Of a stretch of DNA of 64,000 bases, positions 1 to 11,572 are shown one piece after another (positions within the stretch are counted from its first letter, which is position 1; the number at the start of each line of letters is the position of its first letter). Location of the stretch: positions 5,918,739 through 5,982,738 of the forward strand of contig OZ017767.1 in assembly GCA_963969345.1 (NCBI GenBank), read 5' to 3'. Under the pieces are notes generated by a model. That model saw only the letters and a program-made list of their open reading frames with translations. It ran no database searches and had not been told where the DNA came from. A program made the translations under genes and the position numbers. Origin of the DNA: Turbatrix aceti (taxonomy: Eukaryota; Nematoda; Chromadorea; Rhabditida; Panagrolaimidae).

Positions 1-11
1 GACAAGCGATG

Positions 12-808
12 TCAGGCGGGATGTTGACTCACACTGCCCGAGATGACCGGTCCCGGGTTGAAGGGATTGATCGGAATCACGCCGCTTCCGATCGAATTGC
101 CATTGTTGCCTCCGTTACCATAGGTGGCGCCTGTTCCGACGGGATAAAAAGGGATGGAGTAATTCGGGGTGGGGTAATTGGGAGCGGGGTAGTTGGGGGC
201 GGGGTAATTGGGAGCGGGGTAGGAGGGTTGGATGTAGTTGGGGACCGGATAGTTGGGGCCGGGGCCGACATATGACGGAGGACGGGGGTAGAAAGGTGAC
301 GGGTAGACAGGCTGCTGAGGGTACTGGGGTCCTGGGGGTGGGAGGCTGGGGTAGGGCGGGTACGCCGGCGGGAAGTTATTGCCCGAAATCGTACACGTAT
401 ACCCGGCAGTATTTTCACATCTACAGGATCCGCTGAAACATGTTTTTTTACGTTTTTTGTGTTCAAATTGAAAAAAACATATTTAATTAGAAACGCTAAA
501 TCAGGCCAAAAAGCGTAAAGCGTTCATTAATTAATTTTGATACATTTTGACCTTCAAAAAACTCGTTTTCGAATTTTTTTGAATGAACTTGTCAACTTTT
601 GGACAAATTGCAAAAAAAAACAAACGATGACACGCTGTTTAAAAACTCACCTGACGGGAGGCGGCGTGTTGGAGCATATTTTAAAGTCGCAGACTGAGCA
701 GCAGCATTCCGTGTTGCAGCACGCAGTACCTCCTGCCGTCACCTGGGTTGCGTAGAGCGCCAAGAGGCAAAGGCAGAGGGAGAGGACAAGCCGGCTGAGA
801 GACGACAT
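12..808 (-). CDS. Secreted Cys-rich then Pro/Tyr-rich protein, two exons
   Basis: Exons are 651-808 and 12-432; joined they give 192 residues. The donor GTGAGT (649-650 holds GT) and acceptor TTTCAG (433-435) keep the frame. Residues 1-25 form a clear signal peptide (MSSLSRLVLSLCLCLLALYA core). Residues 29-61 carry many cysteines, including runs CC and CCC, so a small disulfide-bonded head is likely. The rest is low-complexity with a repeated NYPxP unit (at least six copies of Pro-Asn-Tyr), ending in a Gly/Asn-rich tail. The composition suggests an extracellular matrix, cuticle or eggshell component, but I recognise no family. A donor-like GTGAGT lies 12-20 bases before the stop codon, so the gene could instead continue leftward outside the window. 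Signal peptide and splicing are seen; the role is inference. Confidence 0.72.
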
Positions 809-939
809 CTTTGCAGAACTGACGTCAATTCTGTGGTCGAACGTAAACGTAAACGAGGATCGGAAGAGGGGGAGGAGAGAATATCGGGGGCCGAGCGAGA
901 ATCCACCTGGTCTCGTCTCGCACGCTACACTGCCCAATG

Positions 940-3900
940 GCTAACAAAAGCCGCAGTCATGCACCTTGCTTTGTACGGACGGTTTCACTTGCTTGACAAC
1001 CACCATTTTTTTTTTCGAAAGCGAAATCGTAACGGAAGAGATGGTTTTTTTTAGTTAACGTGATTCATGCCGTCTCGACGTGCAAAAGTGGTACCACAGG
1101 CACCGCAATCAGCACATTGTCACCGGCCAAAGCAGAGTGAGTGATTCTTTTCAACTCGTGGTTAAGGCACCGTCGTACAGTTGGTACGCGGGTATCAAAA
1201 AAAATTTGATGCAAGTTTTCAGTGCAAAAAAAATGAATTGCAAAGGATTTTGGATTTTTCATCATTGAAACAAAATTGCATGTTAATAAAATACATTCTT
1301 ACATTTTTTTAAAGCAAACTTGACATCATTGTATGATTTTTATTTATTTTTTGTAAAAATTTTTTTATACATTTTTGTAAAAATTCAATTTTTGTAAAAA
1401 TGTGGTTACATTTTTGTAAAAATTTCTTCCAAAAAAATAAGAATGTATTCTTTCGAGCAATTTTTTATTCAATGATGGCAAGATGCCATTGTCCTTGTCC
1501 GGATCAACAATGTCACTTTTTCTGACCCCCGCTTTTTTGACGGTGCGTGTCACGCTGTTTTCTGTCATGAACGAGCTCCAGACTCGACTCGATGGATAAT
1601 CAGCCTCTGCATAGCAAATTCGGACAAGTTGCAGCTAAACGGAGTCCTGCAGGCTACAAAGTGCATACCGCCTCGGTTCCGACCGCTGCCAAGATCCATC
1701 CGGCCCCTCCATCCGACGGGAGGCCAATTTTGGAGGAGAAGGGCACTTTGCTACCCCTCCTCCGGGCCATTCGACAGGTCTGGATGACGTCGTCGTTGCT
1801 GACAGGCTTTCACCGTCGTATGGCAATCTACGGTGAAGTTTGAAGTTTCATTATTTACCGCTAGCCCCCATAAAAAGTTGTAAAGTGTCGTTTTTGGTGT
1901 TTTGTGATGCCCAGCTGACCGCGCCGGTGTCGGCGCCGTTGCAGGATGGCAGAGTTCGCCGCTGTTCACTTCACGCCTGCCTTGGCGTATACAAAGGGAT
2001 TCAGCAGGGCCAATTGCCTATCATTGAGGCTTTCACACATCAGGAGACACGGTGTCTGTACCTGGCGGCCATCAGGCCTTGTTTTGCTCCATGAATTGTT
2101 TTTTTGTTTTCATCCTTCCAAATTGTTCAAATTGTGATGCGTTCGTTCCCCCGCAGCACAAAAAATGCGCAGTGGCTCAAAATCGTGAAAACAGTCTGTT
2201 TGAAACCGAAGAAGCTTTTCCTTGGGTTCGAATGTTTCCGTAAATCAATGACCGTAGCTTGTTTATTTACACAAAAAATCGGCACAAAGGCAAAGGAATT
2301 TACGGCATTTTGTTGGTTGTTTGTTTGCTCGGAACAGCAGAGAAGCTGCAGTTGCATCAAAATCACGAAAACAGCCCTGAGAATGCGCGAAATGGAAGCC
2401 TGTCGGTTTTTGGCACCCCAGAATGATGTTTCCCAGACTCGCGGAGTTTTCCGACAACCAACCCAAACACGAGTCCCCGTCATACCTTGCTTTCTTTTCT
2501 GTTAGTCATAAATAAATAATTCTGCTTCCGATTCTGGATGTACGATAACCACGAAATGCCAAACAAGTGCCGCGAATTAGCATTAAACGGCTCACGTGCA
2601 CGGTTCTCTTCTATCAGATGTTGTCACTTGGCCGTTATCTCCTGCACGCGCGCGCGTTATCTCCTTCATTGCATTCACTCAGAGGTTACTGTATGCCGTG
2701 CGACGACCTTTAGCATGATTCCGGAACCGCTGAATTCCAAATTGGCTTGGTTCTTTGGCTGGATTCGAAATTAATCACTTTTTCATTCGTTTGACATGCC
2801 ACTTAGCCCCTCGTCCTTGTTTCTGTCCCTGTTTCTGTTTCTGTCCCCAAAGCGTCCTTGCCGAAGGGAGCGGCACAAAACGGTCTCACTCAGCAATTAG
2901 CCTCCCTCGCCCGCCCTCTTTGCCCCTCGGATAAAAGTGGTAGGTGCGCCTCACGCCTCACGTGCACCGAGTTTCTTCCAACTTGTCCGCTTTCGTCTCC
3001 AGCTTCCTTGTTTTTTTTGCAGAGGTGTTCTTCGTAACAGCGCCATTTATAACAGATTCCTCATTTACTTGCAAATGACAGTTTTGTCTTGTTAATTTTG
3101 GCATTTTGGCAAGGAGTGCCGCCCGTGTCAACAACTTCTTGCACGTCCGTCAAATCACAGTGTAGCGTGAATGAATCTTCAAGGTAGCCATTATTTTTTT
3201 TTCAAAAGGTAAAGGAAAACTGACTGACGAACGTGGTAGCCCCCCAACTTCTGCGCTCGATGTAAGAGTAAACGAGTGTTGTTCTAACTAAATAGTAACG
3301 TGAAAAACGAAAGTAAATACTTACCGTAATGACATTATCCCCCGAACGAACACCTGTCGTTACAGGTGATTGAATTTGGATTTGCAACTCTCGACCCCGT
3401 TGTCGTGAGCAATACGGCGTCATGGCCTCTGAAGCTTGACGTATGCTTGCTTTCTCTGCGATTGACCCTGTTTGCTTGCGCTGTGCAAGATGTCCTGTCC
3501 TTCAATTCCACCCTACGTAGCACACGTGAAGGATGGGGGTGTTTCTGTCACCAAAAACAGTGTTCTTCAGCGTCTTTGACTTATTTTAGACTATTTCTCT
3601 TGCAAGTTCATCAGTTCATTATCACTGACGCCATTTAAAGAGCTTCCTCTGCAACGCCGGTGGTTTCAAGAATCTGGCGCACCAGGGCGGAAATGCAAGC
3701 AATCAGAGTCGCTGTGTAAGGTGTCTGTATTGTTTAGCAAGAAGTTAATTTCTCCCGAGTAAGGCAAACGACTTTTACACAACTTTCATTACACAACTTA
3801 GAGTCAAATGAAGGTCAGTAGGTGGGTGACAAGCTGCTCTGACATCTCGTAGAGGGAGCAGGGAGCAGCGCATCAACGAAGTCTGTCTACGACAATAACA

Positions 3901-5800
3901 GCTTTTTTGCATTTGACTTGTCATCCCATGGCTACTCTAAAATGCGCACTTCGAAGCCGAGCAGGAGCTGCAGGCGGAACCCAGCCGGTCTTCTGTGCAC
4001 CTTTGTTCCTGTTTTTGTTTTCATGCTGGGAGGATAAAATAACTTAGTTAGGGCCACCGTAACTCTACTCTATCGTCAGACAAGTCAGACAGAGTTGCCT
4101 GCCAGTGGCAAATTTTGTACTCTGGAGGCCACATTTCAATTTCATTTCAGCTGGGTCGGAGTATATTTCGAACTTTTTTATGCTGGGCACCTGAATCACC
4201 TGTTCACCTGACGGTGCCTTGGTTCTTGATGCCACGGGAAAAAACCAAAAAACGCGCTCATTGTCCGCACTAAAGCTTGTTACCAGGGCCAACAAGTCAA
4301 AAAAGCCTACGATGCTGCCGGGCATTTTGGCTTGTCGCATGCCTCTGAACCGGATGGCACCCTCTCCCTAATGAGACAAACTTCGCCCCACCAAAGCCCG
4401 AGTTAGCACCTTCTGACAGGCTGAAAAAAAGCCTAGTTTGTTTATCCTCCGAGTGTCGCTGCAAAGCGTTTCCAGCTCCGTGCCGTCTCCGTCGCCGTTG
4501 CCGTCGTTGTGTGTATGTGTGCAACAAAGAAATAAATTTCCCTCCCCCTGATCCCAAATTTAATTTGTCAAAAAGTTTGTGATGCCGGGGCATGTGTTCG
4601 TTTGCCTGCACGTTGGCAGTACTCTGGTTTTTGTACTTTTTAAGCTGTTGTGGATGGTTGCTACCAAATCCAGATTTCATTCGACCTCTGGGGATATCGT
4701 AATTTCTATTTAGGACCATTTAGACCCCCGCTTTTTGAAAATTCAGAAAATTCAATTTCACAGACCCTATTCCTTCCCGAACCCCTGTGACGCAGCAAAA
4801 GTTTGCAGCGAGCACGTCACCAGGCTCGGTGTCACGCTGGGCATCTCCTGACGCAATGCAGGCATGCCACCCGGCTTTGACGTGTCTGTGTGTTGTTCGA
4901 CTCGCACAATAATAATACAACACATATTTATTGTCTGACAGATACACGCGGTTCTCCCGTCTCTGAACTTGCCTCCGCTTTGGAAAAAGAGGGTCTTCGG
5001 TGAGGAATCGTTGGTTGTGCATACCCAATGGCCCTCTACCTGCCCACTGCACCGGGATATTCACCTGCTACAAACGCAACGCAAACGTCAACAACCAGCA
5101 GCCAGAATGACCAATTAGGTGCCACAACGGCACTTTTTGTTTGCAAGTTCAGCGACCTGTAAAACTACGAGTTTCGCAACTGCGAGTATCAATTCTAGAA
5201 AAACGCTACTTCGGTGAAGTCTATGTATGTAGGTAGTCATTAACACACCCCTTCTGAGTTCCTGATAACTCTCGAAGGGGGTGATCAGTGCGTTAACGAA
5301 ACGGAACTTCAAAGCTTTTGTTCGGAGAAAATAAATGTGTCACGTACACTCTGGCCGACAACTTTCTAGCCTTCTATCCTTGTTTATTACAATTTACAAG
5401 CGTCTGAAAGTGTCAAAAGTGGTTCTTTGTTTCATTACATCCCGCAGTGCGCCCCACTGGGTATCCTTTTGCCTTTGCCGCGTTTGTTTAATCACGGGAT
5501 TCTCGCCGTTTTTGCGAGGACATAAAAAGTTCTCCGCCAGACGGCTGCACGCTGAATCAGAAGTTTTATTCGTGGACGTAGTAGACGTGGATGAAAATTG
5601 TGTTAACACCAACGAGTACGAATACGCGCGTGACGTCCTCTATGCCGACAGGCTCTATTTTTAGCCAGTTGTTCGTCCAAAATAGATACAAGCTTGTTAT
5701 CAGGCTTGACCTGTTTGGACATGTCCTCCACCCCTCCTGGCCTCCCCCGCGAGTGTTTTCCGAAGCGGGGGCGGTCCTTGACGTCATTTGAACACGATCC
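940..5800. other. 4.9-kb stretch with no recognisable gene
   Basis: I find no run of exons with consistent splice phases or family similarity on either strand. The base composition is AT-rich with homopolymer runs. Local features are a TTTTTGTAAAAA cluster near 1370-1430 and imperfect TTTCTGTCCC repeats near 2818-2850. Open frames here (for example on the minus strand at 4297-4719) have no donor/acceptor partners and no family match. Regulatory DNA for the neuropeptide gene at 5850 probably lies in the right part. Confidence 0.5.
1366..1428. repeat. Short TTTTTGTAAAAA palindromic cluster
   Basis: The self-complementary-like unit TTTTTGTAAAAA recurs about four times within 65 bases, separated by short spacers. 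It is AT-rich and can form small hairpins. No coding or mobile signature is attached. Confidence 0.6.
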
Positions 5801-5811
5801 AAAGTTTTTTT

Positions 5812-5814
5812 CAG
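5812..5814 (+). promoter_or_regulatory. Probable trans-splice acceptor of the RFamide precursor
   Basis: A TTTTTTTCAG tract lies 36 bases before the ATG at 5850 with no upstream exon in view. In nematodes this arrangement usually marks a spliced-leader acceptor; it could also close a 5'-UTR intron. Confidence 0.5.
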
Positions 5815-5849
5815 GTTCTCGTCGAGCACCAAGGGTTAGGTGAGGTGAA

Positions 5850-6353
5850 ATGGTCCCCAACACATCAGAGCTGAGCAGTGCCGCCCCATCGTCGGTGTCG
5901 GCACCGGCCGTGCCGTCCTTCATGTCCCGCAAGACGGTGGCACTCCTCAGCATTGTTCTAATCGTCCTCGCAGTCGCCACGCGGCCTTCTACCGCGTTGC
6001 CGACATCCTACCTGCAGTTTCTCCAGGACGACAACGCCTTGCGCAACGCCCTCCTCGAGCAGAGCCTGGCTTGGAGAAGCGCGAACAACAACAACAACAA
6101 CAATAACAATAAGCAGATTAGCAGCAGTGGTCCAGAACGGCAGCAATCCCAGGTTTCTATCAAGGACCTCGTCGGCGAGTTGGAAGCCGCTTCCGACTCC
6201 GAAGGAGGCCCCAGACCCCTCGCCAAGAGGTCACTCAACACCCCACCGGAGCACGGCATGCTGCGCCTCGTCCGCAACATGCCACAACACGCTTCCGACA
6301 AGATGTACCAGATAACCAACATCGGAGATCTGCCCATGTTCCGCTTCGGCTGA
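5850..6353 (+). CDS. Neuropeptide precursor ending in a long RFamide peptide
   Basis: A single exon of 167 codons. A hydrophobic signal core lies at residues 29-49 (TVALLSIVLIVLAVA), so translation may start at Met25 (5922) rather than Met1. Residues 79-87 are nine Asn encoded by AAC/AAT. A Lys-Arg processing site at 126-127 releases a 39-residue peptide starting SLNTPPEHG and ending GDLPMFRFG; the last Gly supplies the amide, giving ...MFRF-NH2. One long C-terminal RFamide preceded by a PP motif resembles invertebrate NPF/NPY-type peptides in length and layout, but I cannot assign it to a known nematode flp gene. Possible Arg sites inside could yield shorter peptides. It would be secreted from peptidergic neurons. 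A poly(A) signal follows at 6612. Confidence 0.75.
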   Translation: MVPNTSELSSAAPSSVSAPAVPSFMSRKTVALLSIVLIVLAVATRPSTALPTSYLQFLQDDNALRNALLEQSLAWRSANNNNNNNNNKQISSSGPERQQSQVSIKDLVGELEAASDSEGGPRPLAKRSLNTPPEHGMLRLVRNMPQHASDKMYQITNIGDLPMFRFG

Positions 6354-6611
6354 TGAACGTCGTTTTTGTCGTCGTTATCCGACCTAGCAAAGCTCACTCG
6401 TCTCCCACCCCTCCCAATCCTTCAGCTGTGATCTCTACCCCAGGCTCCTGGCATCTCACCTGTCCAAGGAGACACCTGACCCCCAGGGCCAGATGTTTGT
6501 CTTTATCTCCATCTTTTTCGACTGCTACGCCGGTTATTGATCTCCTTTCAGTGTTACAGGAGCCCCGAAATGTGTCCTAACGAAAGTTACCAGTTAACCA
6601 GCAGCAAGCGT

Positions 6612-6617
6612 AATAAA
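6612..6617 (+). terminator. Poly(A) signal AATAAA
   Basis: Canonical AATAAA, 259 bases after the stop codon of the RFamide precursor. It converges with TMEM203 on the other strand, whose own AATAAA is the reverse complement of TTTATT near 6720. Confidence 0.6.
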
Positions 6618-6825
6618 GTTATTTTCTCGTTTAACCCCTGTGGAATTTGTTGAGCCGGATGAGACGGAATCCAAAAACAAAACAATTTGAGAGAGATACT
6701 TTGTATTTAATTACATATATTTTATTTTTAAACAACTCTCGCCCGGAAAAAAAGGGCAACTTGAAACGTAAAACAAACGTGGACTCGTCAAAAAAACCCG
6801 AAAAAGACTGGAAACTGACTCTGAA

Positions 6826-7349
6826 TCAGTCGAGTTTGCACGCTTGAACCCCAAAAAGGGCAATGGCGGCGTAGATGGGGGAGAAGACGAAGCTGTAGGT
6901 CGAGACTTCGCGGTGCTCGTAGTCGCCTTCGAGTTTATGGCACAGCAGGACCTCGAACGTGATAATCATCAGCACTCGCATGAAGTTGAAAATCGACCTG
7001 AATTCGACAAGTGCACAGTTTTTTGTCCGGTCCGTAAAAGTTTCCAGGAACTTACAAAAAAAGCGGATTCTTAAACTGCCGCTGTTCGATGACGGCTCGG
7101 ATGAAGACGATAAAGTGGAAATAGGCATTGAGGCCGCTGGCGATGAAGAGAGGAATGAATATTTGTTGATTGGTGAACAGAAACGTGGACTTTAGACCCT
7201 ATACCGAGTATCAACACTTTTTACGTTTTTTAACAGTCATAAAATAAACTTACAAAAAACACAGATGAAACGAGCAAAGCCAAAGCGTGCATAAAAAGCT
7301 CAAAGGGAGTAACTCCAATCCATCTGTGTAATTCCTCCAATGTCAGCAT
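6826..7349 (-). CDS. TMEM203: TMEM203 orthologue
   Basis: Exons are 7254-7349, 7056-7198 and 6826-6997; joined they give 136 residues, the same length as the vertebrate protein. Alignment from family knowledge is strong throughout: MLTLEELHRWIGVTPFELF at the N-terminus, IFIPLFIASGLNAYFHFIV in the middle, and FEVLLCHKL...SPIYAAIALF...QACKLD at the C-terminus. Four hydrophobic segments are visible. TMEM203 is an ER membrane protein linked to Ca2+ handling and STING-related signalling in vertebrates. The gene is divergent from nhx-5, with starts about 480 bases apart that could share promoter DNA, and convergent with the neuropeptide gene. All splice sites are GTAAGT / (C/T)AG and phases agree. 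Confidence 0.93.
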
Positions 7350-7830
7350 CGAAACGGGCCGAGAAAAGTAATAGTTACAGTCGAAAGCAGGCAGAAAAGC
7401 TTATTAGTAGCCAGCAGCAGCTAATTCAAACAACAAATTGACATTGCTAGTCGTCAAAGTCGCGTTGAGAACCTAAGTGCGCGTGTTATGGCGAAAATTT
7501 TTTCAACATAGTGAGTCAAAGACGGCACATGCATGCAGGCGTGACAGTGCGTGTTTTGGCACACTCGAGACGAGAACAAAGCTGTTACACATGTGCACCC
7601 ACTGGCTATCGATTGCAATTTCCTTATTTTTTCTGATTTACCGCAGATTTGAGCTCGTTTTTAAACATAGTCGATGATGACAAAATAAGTATTTTGTGCG
7701 TGCTCTCGTTCGTGAAACGAAACGAAAACGTACGCGTACTCGAGTCGAGTCCCTCCTACCATTTTTGTCTTTCTGATTTCGTTGCTCTGTATATAGAGAC
7801 AAAGCGTGGTGTGGAATAAGGCGTCGGGCG

Positions 7831-10800
7831 TTGTTGCTACAGGAAAGAGAAATCAAATCGTTGTACGCGCTGCTCTCGGTTCACATGCGTGGTCCGCGCA
7901 CGTGTAGCAACTGCTACTGTCACGTCGACGACGACGACAGCGACGACGGAAACGATACTTCTGCGTCCCCTGTGCATGAACACGATCCTGCTGCAGGCGA
8001 CAGAGATAGCTGCTGCTGCTGCTGTTGCAGTTACACGACACGCAGCACGTCCCATACACCGATGATGATGATGAGGCGAGAATTTTTTCGAATGAGCGCT
8101 GCAGCGCGGCTGATTATCTTCATCGGGGCCCTCGCCGGGTGTTCAGCGGCGGCGGAGCACCCGTACCACTACCGCCACAGCTACTACGTCGACGCTTCCA
8201 TGAATACCGAGGAAAAGTTGGAGTACTTTGCGGAGAATGTGAGTTTTTATTGATTTGCGTAAAAAAAGGGTGATAGGTTAAAAAACAAAAACAACAACAA
8301 AAAGCTGGAGGCATTTTGCGATAGCATGCGACACAAAATATGTCCTGTGGATTTTTTAAAAACGACAAAAGTAAATTTTATATAACCCTGGAATCCGTTT
8401 CAGCGGTCCCGACTCATCCATGAGGTAGATTCGATGATTCTGCTCGTTTTCACGTCACTGCTCGTGGTGATCGTGTTGACGGCGTGGTTTTTCAAGCACT
8501 ACAGATTCAGATTCATCAACGAGACCGGTTTGACGCTCATTTACGGTCCGTGACACTCATTTATGCGTTGGCGCATTAATTTTATGTTCGAACTTTGCAG
8601 GCATGCTTTTCGGGTATCTCATTCAATTCACAGATATCGGCCAAATCGAAACACAAACGCTGGAGGTGATCTCGTCGAACAGATCACGCGTCTACGAACC
8701 GCCCGACTTCCTCCGTCTCGGTGTGTCCAAGGCGGATAACAGCGTCGTCCACTTCCACTACGAAATGATTGAGGGCTTTTTCGCTGATTCACAGGCCACG
8801 ACGCAGAAGCACGTCGTCAAAAAGGTCGGCGACAGTCCATTGACTTTTCCGCCCACTAATTAACTCCTGATATTTTTTTCAGACCGTGTTTTCACCGGAG
8901 ATCTTTTTCAACATCATCCTCCCGCCGGTTATTTTCAACGCGGGATACAGCCTGAAAAAGGTAGGAGACTACCTGACGCCTGTTACCTGGATGATACAAT
9001 TTTCCCGGGTTATGTTTTTTAGCGTCACTTTTTCCGCAACATAGGCAGCATCTTTTCGTTCGTCTTCATCGGGGCCACTGTCAGCTCGCTCGTGATGGCG
9101 TGAGTTGTATTGTTTTGTTTTTTTGGTAACGCGCGTGATAATCTTTTTGTTCAGATTTTTGATGTACGTCTTCTGCGTGCTCTTCGCCATGAATTTTAAA
9201 TTCCAAGAACTGCTTTTCTTTGGCTCCATTCTATCTGCGACCGATCCACGTACGTTTTTGCTATTGTTTGTGAGGAAATTCCCAGCTAGCTTTCAAGATT
9301 CTCAGGGGGCAGATTTTTTCAGGGCTGCATAAAAAGTGTAAACATCATGAAAATAGTTTTGTAAAAAAAATTTTTTTTGAATGCTCAGGGAAGCCAAAAT
9401 TATTCAAAAATGGAGAAATATATTTTTTTGACATTTTGCAAAAAAAACAATCCCGGGTTGTTTTTTAAGAGAGCATGATTAGCGTTTTTTTTTTGCAGTG
9501 ACTGTGTTGGCCGTTTTCAACGAAGTCCACGTCGAAGCGGACATCTATGCGCTCATCTTCGGCGAATCGGCTCTCAACGACGCGGTAGCCATCGTGATGG
9601 CGTCGATCGTCGACAAATACACTCCCGGTGGCGAAAACGAATTTGACCTCTCGGCGATCGGCCTGGCCGTCTGGGCGTTCTTCAGGGTGTTTACGTTCAG
9701 CCTCGTGCTGGGATCCGCGACCGGATGCATCAACGCGCTGATTACCAAGTTCACAGGGATCTGCGATTTTCCCAACCTCGAGACTGGCATGTTCATCCTG
9801 CTGTCGTATGCCAGCTTTCTGCTTGCCGAGGTCGTCGGTCTGACGGGCATCGTCGCGGTTTTGTTCTGCGGAATCTGTCAGGCGCATTACACGTTTAACA
9901 ACCTCTCGCTTGAATCCCAGAATCGAACGAAGCAGTTCTTTGATATCGTCAGTTTTCTGACTGAGGCTTTCATTTTTCTGTACATCGGAGTCGCCGTCAT
10001 GACCAGCAGCGCGATGAAGTGGTCTGTTCCTTTCCTGTTTTTTTCGTTGGTGAGTTTTTTTTAAATCAACACTCGACTTTTTGAATCGAAAAATGGAATC
10101 GGTTCAAAAAAAATATTTTTAATAATAAATAAAATTCACAGAAAAAATCTAAAACGTAAACAATTTCTAGAATTAATGAATTTTGAACAAAAAATACTCA
10201 AAATTGATAAAAATAGCGAATTTTACCCAAAAAAGGTACATTTTTTTTTCAAAAAAGTCGCGAATTTTCGGAGTCGATATTTTTCTGAAAAAAAGTCGGT
10301 GGAACACTGCTTGCGAGTGATTCAAATGCGTGATTTTAGCTGACGATGAACATCGCCCGTGCGACATTTGTCTACCCTCTTTGCGCCCTGCTCAACATCA
10401 AGCGCCGTCCGCAGATCCCGATCAACTACCAGCACATGATAGTCTTTGCCGGTCTCCGCGGAGCCGTTCCCTTCGCTCTCGCAGCCCGAAACACGTCGAC
10501 CGACAACCGACAGATCATGCTCGCCACAACTTCCATTATCGTAATCTTTACGGTCCTGATCAATGGCGGTCTGTCGAGTTGGATGATCGAGAGACTCGGC
10601 ATTCCCTGCGGCGAACACGCATCGGGAAAGCGAAATGGTTCTCCTCGTGTCACGAGTGGCGCCGACGAAGACTCTTCAGCGCTCAAAAACGGCATCAACC
10701 GACCGACACTGGAGTCGCCGTCGATCGCGAGTTCGTCCAACAACACGACTTCCGGCCCAAATCCGTGGGACAAGGCTTTCCTGCCGCGAAAGTGGTACAA

Positions 10801-11572
10801 CTTTGATGCGTGTTTCATGAAGCCGTTACTGACGAATGCGAATCCCACGCTCATGGAGACGATGCCGTCGTTGCTGAGGCCACTGGCGAGGCTACTGACC
10901 ACCCAGAAACAGTTGGATAACGTGAGTTCTGACAAGAAATGTGTGAAATGACGTTTTGAAAATTCTTCATAAAATTTTCCCCAATGAAATGTTTTTATCG
11001 TAAAATTTATCTGATTGATGCATAAACCGGCAGTTATGATAGCCTGAAATCGCTTGTTTGCCATTTTTCACGATTTTTGGCACGTCTTAGCTAAACAACC
11101 GGCATTTTTCAAAATCGGGGTATTTGATGGAAAAAATAATATAAAAATAGTGTTATCACCTTAGAAAATGCTGTTTCGGCATTTTTTAAGGTAATAACGC
11201 CATATTTTTATATTTTTTTCTCAGATTCACTATCAAAAATTACGTCCATCAATATTTACTTCGATTTTGCAAATGCCGTAGTTTTTTGATGTGCAACGTG
11301 CCAAAAATCGTCAAACATGGCAAAAACACGATTTCCGGTGTTTTTGTAATTTTTGTGGCAACATTTTTTTAAATAAAGATTTTCCAAAATGTCCGCTGAC
11401 ATTTTACACCTTGTGAGTTTTCTGCTTACTGTATCGCCAAATTTTTTTTTTTCAGTACACGTCTCGAATCCCGGAAGGCATGTCATCGCTGGAGAACCTC
11501 ACCACCGAAGCCGGTATCGACGGCTCCAATCTTCGTGTCAAATACGCCAACAATCAGGCGACGCTCCTTTGA
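7831..11572 (+). CDS. nhx-5: Organellar Na+/H+ exchanger, NHE6/7/9 type
   Basis: Nine exons: 7831-8238, 8404-8545, 8601-8824, 8883-8960, 9023-9099, 9155-9249, 9499-10049, 10340-10921, 11456-11572; 757 residues. It exchanges luminal H+ for Na+/K+ in endosomes and is predicted to have 12-13 membrane segments. Diagnostic stretches are the LLPP-type [20 protein letters not shown]-like [38 protein letters not shown] (the ion-binding ND), [15 protein letters not shown] and [16 protein letters not shown] and [13 protein letters not shown] point to the NHE6/7/9 clade rather than NHE8. Before the exchanger domain is an unusual N-terminus with an Asp cluster (32-39), six consecutive Cys (about 61-66) and a late hydrophobic segment (about 91-105). 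The start is uncertain: Met at 8062-8092 would give a conventional signal segment. The exon 3 donor reads GTCGGC, which is atypical. Confidence 0.92.
9345..9450. repeat. Family-B dispersed repeat copy, intron of nhx-5
   Basis: It contains the core AATGCTCAGGGAAGCCAAAA followed by TTATTCAAAAA. The same core, with a few changes, occurs at about 37700 and, inverted, at about 42950. It lies in intron 6 of nhx-5. Confidence 0.65.
10085..10310. repeat. Family-A dispersed repeat copy, intron of nhx-5
   Basis: It shares with four other copies in the window the order: AAAACGTAnnAATTTC, GAATTTTGAACAAA, ATACTCAAAATTGATAAAAAT, GAATTTTACCCAAAAAA, TTCAAAAAAGTCGCGA, and a right end AAGTCGGTGGAACACTGC that is identical in the copy ending at 59988. 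It occupies intron 7. Confidence 0.75.
10955..11395. repeat. Long imperfect hairpin (MITE-like), intron of nhx-5
   Basis: The left arm is complementary to the right arm over about 200 bases, with the turn near 11172-11180 (TGTTTCG). Clear arm pairs are GCCATTTTTCACGATTTTTG (about 11061) with its complement around 11300-11323, and TATAAAAATAGTGTTATCAC (about 11140) with its complement around 11190-11212. The element fills most of the last intron. A folded MITE is the likeliest explanation. Confidence 0.75.

Noticed and set aside
4297..4719. Minus-strand 140-codon frame with two similar GGxKFxSL motifs
   Set aside because: The motif similarity is weak at the nucleotide level, and there is no signal, domain or splice partner.
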